A stretch of 64,000 bases of DNA from Lentibacillus saliphilus (GTDB lineage Bacteria > Bacillota > Bacilli > Bacillales > Amphibacillaceae): contig NZ_JABJXD010000002.1 of assembly GCF_019093865.1 (NCBI RefSeq), forward strand, positions 248,001 through 312,000, read 5' to 3'. Of this stretch, positions 1 through 8,500 are shown one piece after another (positions within the stretch are counted from its first letter, which is position 1; each line of letters starts with the position of its first letter). The notes under the pieces were generated by a model, which was not told where the DNA came from, searched no databases, and saw nothing but the letters and a program-made list of their open reading frames with translations. The translations under genes and the position numbers were made by a program.

Positions 1-1068
1 GATTTAATTGAAGACAGTATTTATTTTAATAACGTCTATCAGCAAATTGGTGCGGGAAATACATCTGATGCTGAATTTATCATGAATACATCTATTTATC
101 CAATTGGTGATATACCGTCAACAAAACATGTTGGAAATAAAACGATTCCTAGCATGCCTCGCATTTTGAGTGAAGCAGGGTATACGACTGCTACGTTTCA
201 CGCACATGATATCACTTATTGGGACCGAAATATTTTATATCCTGCTCTAGGCTTTGATGAATGGTATGCAATGGATTACTATGATGAAGAGGATGTTGTA
301 GGTTTTGGTCCATCAGATGGCTACTTTTTTAATAAAACAATGGATCAACTTAAAGCTTACCACCAAAAAAATGAACCGTTTTATGCACATTTATTAACCT
401 TAACGAGTCACAGCCCTTTTGAACTACCGAGTGATAAAATCGCATTTGATTTGCCTAGTGAATATGAAGATACACTGATCGGCCATTATATACAATCCAT
501 TCATTATACGGATCATGAGTTGGGGTTGTTTATTAAAGGCCTGAAAGAAAATAACATGTGGAAAGACAGTGTGGTAGCTTTGTATGGAGATCATTCTGGT
601 GTTCATGGACAGCTCATAACTGATCAAGATGTTGAGCTTTTAAAAAAGGTGCTTGGGCATCCATATTCATTGCTCGATCGGTTTAATATCCCTTTTATTG
701 TGTCTGTTCCTGAGGAAATGTCAGTTTCCCAAGGTGAAATTGATACAATCGGAGGCCAGCTAGATATGATGCCGACATTATTAAATTTGTTGGGGATGGA
801 GCCACCTGAGCTATATTTTGGGCAAGACTTGCTGCAATACGAGCATAACTTGTTCGGAATGAGGTATTACTTACCGACAGGGAGCCTTTTTAATGATGAA
901 GCTTTATATATTCCTGAAACGAGTAAGAGAGAGACAAGGATATATGACTTAACGAGAAAAGATCGATTTAATAATTTAAGTGATCCTAAAGCTTATTTTA
1001 ATGAGGATATAGAGAAAATGCTTCAAATATATGAATGGTCTGATGCTTATTTTGAAACGCTAGAGTGA
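1..1068 (+). CDS. LTA synthase-type phosphoglycerol transferase, C-terminal part (5' end outside window)
   Basis: The reading frame is open from base 1, upstream of the first ATG at 82, and begins with the motif QIGAGNTSDAEF that is characteristic of the extracellular sulfatase-fold domain of LtaS/YfnI-type enzymes. The metal-binding motif YGDHSG is visible at about residues 168-173 counted from the ATG. The family transfers glycerol-phosphate from phosphatidylglycerol onto a growing lipoteichoic acid chain outside the membrane. The N-terminal membrane helices and the catalytic threonine lie outside the window, so activity cannot be judged here. It ends at TGA 1066-1068, 118 bases before the flippase gene. 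Some members are primases or act on other polymers, so only the family call is firm. Confidence 0.88.
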   Translation, partial: DLIEDSIYFNNVYQQIGAGNTSDAEFIMNTSIYPIGDIPSTKHVGNKTIPSMPRILSEAGYTTATFHAHDITYWDRNILYPALGFDEWYAMDYYDEEDVVGFGPSDGYFFNKTMDQLKAYHQKNEPFYAHLLTLTSHSPFELPSDKIAFDLPSEYEDTLIGHYIQSIHYTDHELGLFIKGLKENNMWKDSVVALYGDHSGVHGQLITDQDVELLKKVLGHPYSLLDRFNIPFIVSVPEEMSVSQGEIDTIGGQLDMMPTLLNLLGMEPPELYFGQDLLQYEHNLFGMRYYLPTGSLFNDEALYIPETSKRETRIYDLTRKDRFNNLSDPKAYFNEDIEKMLQIYEWSDAYFETLE

Positions 1069-1186
1069 TGGTAGGGACGTTAGCAGTACCTATACTGTAC
1101 AAATATGTAGTGACAACGAAAGAGCATGAGACAGGTCATATCAACAGAGACTAATACGATTATTCAGCGTAGAAAGAGGTTTTTCT

Positions 1187-2707
1187 TTGAAAACCAAACT
1201 TGGCTTAGCAAGCATCTTGTTTATAGGAACAGCTTTGCTTTTAAAACTATCCGGTTTGTTGCGTGATATTGTTATTGCATATTATTTTGGTGATAGCTAT
1301 GTAGCAGAAGCATACCTTGCTGCATTTATCATCCCTAATATGTTTATTTTGCTACTGACAACTGGTATGAAGGATGCTTTCATACCTAGTTATATTAAAG
1401 CTTTTGAACAGCATCGAGGACAGGCGCATTTTGGACAGGTGTTTAAAGGTATTCTCATAGCAAGCTTAGCTATTTCTCTTATTGGGTTTGCTTTAGCCCC
1501 TGTTTATGTTCCAGTTTTTTATCCGGAATTTTCCGTTGAAGCTTCTCAGATAGCTGTCACAACGGCAATGATTTTTTTTGGTGCGATTGTTTTTGTTGGT
1601 ATGAACTCTGTTCTTGAAGCTTTTCTTGACGCTGAGAATAAATTTTCGCTATCACAAGTGTCACAAATTATCGTTTTAATGACTTCAATTGCAGGTGCTG
1701 TTTTATTTGCAGATGATTTAGGAATTTATTCATTAGCTGTTGGTTATTTCGTTGGGGCCATCATATCACTGCTTTTTAAATTATTTTTAATCATTCCTCG
1801 AAATGTACTTAGTCTCAAAGGAAAAATTAATTGGTCTGAAATTAAACAGTTCTACTTAATATTTATCCCAGTAGGATTAACTGTTGCTGTTGGGCAAATT
1901 AATTTAATGATTGGTATGATGTTTGCGAGTCATTATGAGGAAGGTGCTATTACATACATTAATTATGCAAAAAACCTTGTTCATATGCCACAGGGGATTT
2001 TCGGTGTGACAATTGGTATGATTATATTCCCGCTTCTTTCAAAAGCCATTGCTACCAACAATATGTCATTATTTAGAAAAGGTATTGAGCGAGGCTTTAC
2101 TTTGATGTATTTTATTTTGCTTCCAGCCATCTTTGGGATGCTCATTTTAATGCCAAACTTAGTTGAATTACTTTATGAACGTGGCGCATTCACCTCAAAT
2201 GCAACGAAATCAACGACACAAGTCGCGTATTTATACTTTGGCTCTGTTTTGTTTTATAGCTTAAATAATATTACAAATAAGGGTTTTTATTCTTTAAAAA
2301 AGGGTCACATTATTTTAATTATAAGTGGTATATCGATTGTCATTAATATTATATTCAATTTTCTATTCACGAAACTCTTTGGTTATGAAGGCATTCCATT
2401 GGCGGCTTCAATAAATGGTCTATTTTGTGCGGGTGTTTCTTTTATTGTTTTTCGTAAATTAATGAAGGATTTAAACATGAAAGCCTTAGTAACGGAGTTT
2501 CTAAAAATTACATGTGCATCACTGATTATGGTTGGTGCCTTATATATTGTGTTGCCTTTATTCGATGGCATTGCTAATATCACACAAATAATTATTGTAG
2601 CGGTTTTAGGTGCTGCTTTGTATTTAGTAAGTGCGTATTTACTAAAAGCAAACTCTCTTAGTATATTATTTGATATATTTGTAAACAGAGAGCGTAAGAA
2701 AAACTGA
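1187..2707 (+). CDS. MurJ/MviN-family lipid-linked oligosaccharide flippase
   Basis: This 506-residue integral membrane protein has about 14 hydrophobic segments spread along its length. The N-terminal region (LSGLLRDIVIAYYFG) and an internal stretch (FASHYEEGAITYINYAKNL) are typical of MurJ/MviN proteins of the MOP superfamily. MurJ flips lipid II across the membrane. The start is TTG at 1187, preceded by AGAAAGAGG. The gene sits directly before a Wzy-like gene and a GT4 gene in the position where a Wzx flippase would be expected in an exopolysaccharide or teichuronic acid operon. I therefore infer that it exports that polymer's repeat unit rather than being the housekeeping lipid II flippase, although the sequence alone cannot decide this. 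Confidence 0.85.
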   Translation: MKTKLGLASILFIGTALLLKLSGLLRDIVIAYYFGDSYVAEAYLAAFIIPNMFILLLTTGMKDAFIPSYIKAFEQHRGQAHFGQVFKGILIASLAISLIGFALAPVYVPVFYPEFSVEASQIAVTTAMIFFGAIVFVGMNSVLEAFLDAENKFSLSQVSQIIVLMTSIAGAVLFADDLGIYSLAVGYFVGAIISLLFKLFLIIPRNVLSLKGKINWSEIKQFYLIFIPVGLTVAVGQINLMIGMMFASHYEEGAITYINYAKNLVHMPQGIFGVTIGMIIFPLLSKAIATNNMSLFRKGIERGFTLMYFILLPAIFGMLILMPNLVELLYERGAFTSNATKSTTQVAYLYFGSVLFYSLNNITNKGFYSLKKGHIILIISGISIVINIIFNFLFTKLFGYEGIPLAASINGLFCAGVSFIVFRKLMKDLNMKALVTEFLKITCASLIMVGALYIVLPLFDGIANITQIIIVAVLGAALYLVSAYLLKANSLSILFDIFVNRERKKN

Positions 2708-2774
2708 TTCAACGTGAATAACTCTACTACATTATTTAAGTAAAAGGCTAAAGAACTCAAAGGTGGTTGAATAA

Positions 2775-4244
2775 ATGAATTATCCTAAAAGTCTATACAC
2801 GCTCACTATAGCCACAATCATTATATTAAGCATATGTGTATTTATGCCGCCATCAATAACAGTATTGGTCTCAAGCCTATCATTTGCAATCATTGTTTGG
2901 AAAAAACCTAAGTGGATTATTCCTTTACTCATCATGTATTTTTCTGTGAGGCCATTTCTGCTTGAAATAAACGATGGTCTTAAACTCGCCGGTGATGCTG
3001 CAATCATAACGCTTTTTATAAGGGTGACTTGGGATGCTGTAAAGAAAAAGAACTTTAAACAGCTGTATCAGTTAGAGTGGTATGAATGGGCGTATATTCT
3101 ATTCTGTACTGTAGGTGCCATTTCTGCTTTATTTACGGATGTTATGCTGGTTGCAATCATTTTTCAACTACGTAAGTTTTTAATTATGTATGTGCTTTTT
3201 TACGGTGTTAAACGCTTGGAATGGCAGCAACAAGACTTTTTTGCAATTATGAAGCTAACAGTGGGGGTCGCACTGGTTCTGATAGCGCACGGTTTTGTAG
3301 AGAAGCTGTCACAACGTCAATGGCTCTTACCAGAAACATGGGTCGATATGTTTTTATCTCCAGCAAATGCTGATCGAATTTATGGGTTACTTGGTAATCC
3401 AAATTCAATGGCAATGTATTTGTTTATAGCAATGGTTGCAAGCTTAATCTTATTAAACATAACAAAGCAAAAAATATGGTACATACCGGCAATATTAGGT
3501 TTTGGGACATTTTTGATGACGTATTCGAGAGGTAGCATGATTGCTATTTTCGCTGTAGTGGCATTTTATCTCTTAGTTACAAAAAGTAAGCAATTCCTAA
3601 AACAATTTATCATTATAGGCATATTAGGTTATGTTTGTGTGTTTACACCAGTTGAATTTATCGACAACGAGATTGAGAACATTCAGGGTACCGTTGAACA
3701 AGGAGATGAGAATTCCAACCAAAATTCTACAATTGGAGACCGTTTCGGCTCCTCATTCAGTGAGGAAAATATTTCACTTAGTGGTAATACAGGGCGCCTC
3801 TTTTTTGTGAAAAAGGGATTCGAAATTCTTTCAAGTCACCTTGTAATAGGGACAGGCTTTGGAACATTTGGCGACTCTGCTGCCCTAGTCTATTCGTCAC
3901 CAATATATGAGGAATACGGTTTAAAGGGGATATACTCATATATAGGTAGGGATTTCTATTCTGACAATCAATATATACAAATTATTGTTCAAACAGGCAT
4001 CGTAGGAACGCTTCTTTTTGCATTGTTTATGCTTAATATGCTCTGGCATATGTGGCAAACACGTAAAGAAAATGTTGCTTTTGCGAATATATTAATGTCA
4101 TTATGGGTTTTCGTTGCGATTGTAGGAATCGTTTATAATGTATGGGAAAATCAAATGTTCACCTTCTGTTATTTTACGCTTTTAGCGTGGATGGAGATCG
4201 TTAGGAGAGGAAAGCTGAAGGGAATTACGAGAACCGACCACTAA
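2775..4244 (+). CDS. O-antigen ligase/polymerase-like membrane protein (Wzy_C family)
   Basis: The product has 489 residues, multiple membrane segments and one larger extracytoplasmic loop (roughly residues 290-390). Features of the Wzy_C/O-antigen ligase family include the GLLGNPNSMAMYL motif near residue 205, the TYSRGSMIA motif near 250 and a GTGFGTFG motif in the large loop. These proteins polymerise or ligate lipid-linked oligosaccharides at the outer face of the membrane; TuaE of the teichuronic acid pathway is of this general type. The start ATG has AAAGGTGG upstream. It lies 67 bases after the flippase gene and 33 bases before the GT4 gene, consistent with one operon. The substrate is unknown. 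Confidence 0.8.
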   Translation: MNYPKSLYTLTIATIIILSICVFMPPSITVLVSSLSFAIIVWKKPKWIIPLLIMYFSVRPFLLEINDGLKLAGDAAIITLFIRVTWDAVKKKNFKQLYQLEWYEWAYILFCTVGAISALFTDVMLVAIIFQLRKFLIMYVLFYGVKRLEWQQQDFFAIMKLTVGVALVLIAHGFVEKLSQRQWLLPETWVDMFLSPANADRIYGLLGNPNSMAMYLFIAMVASLILLNITKQKIWYIPAILGFGTFLMTYSRGSMIAIFAVVAFYLLVTKSKQFLKQFIIIGILGYVCVFTPVEFIDNEIENIQGTVEQGDENSNQNSTIGDRFGSSFSEENISLSGNTGRLFFVKKGFEILSSHLVIGTGFGTFGDSAALVYSSPIYEEYGLKGIYSYIGRDFYSDNQYIQIIVQTGIVGTLLFALFMLNMLWHMWQTRKENVAFANILMSLWVFVAIVGIVYNVWENQMFTFCYFTLLAWMEIVRRGKLKGITRTDH

Positions 4245-4277
4245 GTTGTCTTTAATAAAGGAACGTCGTGAAAAGGA

Positions 4278-5381
4278 ATGATACCGTTGGATGAAATAAA
4301 AACAAAGAACGTCCTTATATTAAGCAACATGTACCCTTCAAAACACTCTAAGACATATGGTGTTTTTGTTAAGAATCAAGCTGATGCATTATCAAAACGC
4401 GGGTTGGACATCGACGTTATTGCAATTACAGATCCCCGTAAAGGGAAGTTTAGGTTGTTACGTAAATACGGATGGTTTTTTCTCAAGAACGCTTGGCACC
4501 TTATCGTGCACGGTCGTAAGTATGATGTTGTCCACGTCCATTATATTTTTCCAACAGGATTGATCGGGATACTGTATAAAAAACTATTAAAGAAAAAGCT
4601 GATCGTTACGTCGCACGGTGGTGATATTGATCAAATGATAAAAAAAGCCGGTCTGGCAAGACGCATCACAGCAAACATCCTCGAAAAGTCTGATCATATT
4701 ATTGCGGTAGGCGAGCGGCTGAAAGAAGATATGGTGAAGGAATTCCAAATTGCTGATGGCAAGGTTTCAGTCATTAATATGGGTGTTAATCGCGATATAT
4801 TTCATGTTGGTGATCAATATGAAGCAAGAAAATCTTTACGTTTATCCACACAAAACCAAATTCTCTTGTTCGTTGGAAATTTAATCCGAGCAAAAGGTTT
4901 GGATGACTTAATTCAAGCATATCAAACAATAACGGACACTGAAAAGAACATTGAGCTTCATTTAATTGGTGAGCCAAAAGATCCTAATTATTATCAAACG
5001 ATCATAAAGCGATTACCAGAACTCCAATCTGCACATATACACAATTCTATGCCACAAAAAGAAATTGTAAAATGGATGAATGCAGCAGATGTATTTGTAC
5101 TCCCATCACATATGGAAGGCTTTGGACTTGTCGCATTAGAAGCAATGGCATGTGGCCTTCCGGTAGTCGGAACAGATGTAGGTGGGTTACATTATTTACT
5201 TAAAGACGAAACAGGCCTTTTAGTTCAGCCGCATAATCCTGATGAATTGGCTGAAAACATTAAAACGCTGCTTGTGGATGAGCAATTACGGTCTCGAATT
5301 ATAAAAAAAGGCCACACTAAAGCCGAGGCTTATGATCAAGTTGTCCAAACCGATAAAGTCATGAAACTTTATTATAAATAA
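4278..5381 (+). CDS. GT4-family glycosyltransferase
   Basis: This 367-residue cytoplasmic GT-B enzyme has an N-terminal acceptor domain (SNMYPSKHSKTYGVFVKNQ) and a C-terminal nucleotide-sugar domain. The latter carries the family EX7E motif in PSHMEGFGLVALEAMACG at about residues 277-294. It should transfer a sugar from a nucleotide donor to a lipid-linked acceptor for the polymer handled by the flippase and polymerase genes upstream; donor and acceptor are not readable. The start is ambiguous: ATG 4278 has only a distant AAAGGA, whereas AAAAGGA at 4271-4277 is well spaced for an in-frame TTG at 4287. The operon ends at a terminator about 30 bases downstream. Confidence 0.85.
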   Translation: MIPLDEIKTKNVLILSNMYPSKHSKTYGVFVKNQADALSKRGLDIDVIAITDPRKGKFRLLRKYGWFFLKNAWHLIVHGRKYDVVHVHYIFPTGLIGILYKKLLKKKLIVTSHGGDIDQMIKKAGLARRITANILEKSDHIIAVGERLKEDMVKEFQIADGKVSVINMGVNRDIFHVGDQYEARKSLRLSTQNQILLFVGNLIRAKGLDDLIQAYQTITDTEKNIELHLIGEPKDPNYYQTIIKRLPELQSAHIHNSMPQKEIVKWMNAADVFVLPSHMEGFGLVALEAMACGLPVVGTDVGGLHYLLKDETGLLVQPHNPDELAENIKTLLVDEQLRSRIIKKGHTKAEAYDQVVQTDKVMKLYYK

Positions 5382-5410
5382 ACATTTATAAAACCTCATG
5401 TGTGTTCTCT

Positions 5411-5446
5411 AAACCTGACTCTATTAAATGTGTCAGGTTTTTTAGT
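5411..5446 (+). terminator. Intrinsic terminator after the polymer operon
   Basis: A perfect 9-bp stem (AAACCTGAC at 5411-5419 with GTCAGGTTT at 5432-5440) is followed by a T run. It ends the flippase/polymerase/GT4 transcript and separates it from the protease genes. Confidence 0.8.
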
Positions 5447-5598
5447 GTTAAATAGTGCTTATGATTTAAAGGAGGTAGGTATATTCTATCATTCTGAATT
5501 TTGTGTCACAAACAACACTCTGTGCAAGGATTTTATGTTATATTATTAACAATATTTTAAATAAAACTATTAAAGTGAATAGGAGGAATGTAATAGTG

Positions 5599-8500
5599 AT
5601 GCAAAGGTATAGGGTTAAGTTATTATCATGCGCATTATCCGTATTAATGTTGCTAAGTATGATTGTTCCACACCTTGCGATTGCTGCACAATCATTTGAT
5701 GAAACTGGCAGTACACTAACGAAAATACATCCTAGATTACATGAAGCATTTGAAGAACAGGAAGAAGTCAGGTACCTCGTGGTCTTAAATGAGCAAGTGA
5801 ATACAAATGAAGTAGCGAGACAAGTTGAAGAAAAAGGCTACCGCCAAAGTCTCTCGAAACAGGATATCTCCAAAAATAAGCAAAAAGCTGTTGTATCAGC
5901 TCTAATGGATTCAGCAGAAAAAACACAAAAAAATATTATGGAACACCTTGACCTAAAAAAGAGGAAGGGTGAGATTCATTCATTCAAAAGTTTTTATATC
6001 GTTAACGCTTTAGCGGTAAAAGGTGATCTGGATTCAGCGGAAGACATTGCTGCCCGTCCTGAAGTCAAATCTGTTCTTCTTGATGAAAAGCAGTATGTCG
6101 TCCCTATGGAAGAAACAAACGACCAAAATGAGACAGACAGTGAAGTTGAATGGAATGTTGATCGAGTAGGTGCGCCATATTTATGGGAAGAAGGTATTGA
6201 CGGTGAAGGCACTGTTGTAGCAAGTCTGGATTCTGGCGTTAACTGGCGACATCCAGCTGTAAAACGACAATACCGTGGATATAAATCTGATGACCCTGAC
6301 AATCCAACGCATGAGTTTAACTGGTTTGATGCCGTTTCAGGTTTAGGAATGCCAATGGATTCTGATGGTCATGGCACACATACTGTGGGAACGATGGTGG
6401 GCCAAGAAGCGGATGGTACGAATAAAATAGGTGTTGCTCCTGGAGCAGAGTGGATTGCTACACGTGCATTTTATATGGGAGAAGGCTATGATTCATACAT
6501 CCTAGCAGCTGCCCAATGGTTATTGGCTCCAACTGATGAAGAGGGTGTTCCACATCCTGAGAAAGCACCAGACGTTATTAATAATTCATGGGGAGGAAAT
6601 CCAATAAACAACGATTGGTTCCGTCCCATGGTACAAGCATGGAGAAATGCAGGGATCGTGCCCGTGTTCTCAGTTGGAAATGCTGGGTTATTCATGGGAC
6701 CAGATCCAGGAACTGCGTCTGCTCCCGCGAATTATCCGGAGTCCATTGCAGTAGGTGCAACGGATGGAAATGATCAATTAGCTGGTTTTTCATTAAGGGG
6801 ACCATCGGAAACAGGTGTAATGAAACCCGATCTTACGGCACCGGGGGTATCGGTTCGTTCTTCTGTACCTGGAGAAACTTGGGACACCTACGAATATGCT
6901 GTTGCGAACGGGACATCAATGGCTGCTCCACACGTTGCAGCTACTGTTGCGCTGATGAAGCAAGTCAATAATGAACTGACTGTCGATCAAATTGATTCAA
7001 TATTAAAATATACTGCTACAGCTAAAACGGACGATCAATACACAAATCATCCAAATAACGGTTTTGGTTATGGACTACTTGACTCAAAAGCAGCCGTTGA
7101 TTTTGTGGAACAAGGCTTTGGAACGATTTCAGGTGAAGTAACTGGGGTGGGAACGGACACAGAAGCTCCTCGTTTCGAACATCATCCACGGAGAACAGTG
7201 TTTATTGGTGAAGATGAGGCATTCTCAATCAGAGCTATGGACAATATAAGTGTAAACAGTGTAACGTTAACGATTATCAATGAAGATCAAGTTGAAAAAA
7301 CATATACAGCTGAACGTGTTAAAGGAGATCACCTTGATGGCGTATATGAAACAATCGTCCCGTCTGCTGATATACTAGGTTCAAGTTTACAATATGTTTG
7401 GAAGATAGAAGACTATAGCGGCAATATCGTTTCAACAGATGCGCATTCCGTTGAAATAAAAGAAGGCATCAGCGCTGGACATATTGAGGATTTTGAAAAT
7501 AATCCAGACGGCTGGTATTCATTTGGAATATATGATTCATGGGAGTGGGGCGTTCCAGAATACGGCCCTGACCAAGCAACATCTGGACAAAAAGTAATGG
7601 GTACAGAATTACGCGCAAAATACCAGGCAAATGCGGATATGACATTGGTGACACCTCCGATTTTAGCTGAAGAGGGCCTGCAACTCAGATTTAAAAATTG
7701 GTATAGCTTAGGATGGTTTGGTGATCAAGGAACCATTTACGCTTCTGTTGATGGAGAGAACTGGGATCAAATCTATCAAATTACGCGTCAGAACAAAGAA
7801 TGGCATGAGGTTGGTTTAGATTTATCTGATTATGCTGGACAGAAAGTATACATTGCTTTTAATTTAATGTCGATCGATAATCAATCTCAAGGCTGGTATA
7901 TCGATGACGTACAACTGGTTCAAAATAGTCCCCAAGAGGCTAACAATCAATACAAAAGTCAACAAAAGGCATTCAGTGTGTCGAAAGCTCAAAATAAGAC
8001 AAACCAAACAACATCTCATCAAATGACATCTAATGAATTGCCTTTAGATGCAACAATCACTGTTGAAGAAACTGGTTGGACAACAAAAGCAAATCCACAA
8101 GATGGAACGTTTATTATCTATCATCCGCCGGGTGAATATACGCTGAAAATTGAAGCTTATGGATATGAAACGACGACTGAAGTAGTCATTTTGCCAAATA
8201 ATGAAACTGTAAATTCGAAAATAAACCTTAACAACCAATCAAAACAAACCATCTCTGGTGGCGTGAAGGATATATTAGGAAATCAAATATCCAACGCAAA
8301 TGTTAGATTGCTAGAAGATGATAAGGTTGCACCAGTTTATACAGATGATCAAGGAGATTACCAGCTCCATGCACTAACAGGGGAGTATACTGTGGTTGTA
8401 TCAGCTGAAGGGTATCAAACAACAGAACAAACGATTACAGTTGTAGAAGGTGAAGATCAGACGCTTGATGTTGTATTACAACCATTTTATAGAAATGAGT

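Noticed and set aside
2383-2760. Antisense frame opposite the flippase gene
   Set aside because: No family motif; the plus-strand membrane protein accounts for the open frame.
5503-5598. Upstream extension of the first subtilase to GTG 5503
   Set aside because: It would put about 32 polar residues before a typical signal peptide, and AGGAGG at 5581-5586 fits the start at 5596/5599.
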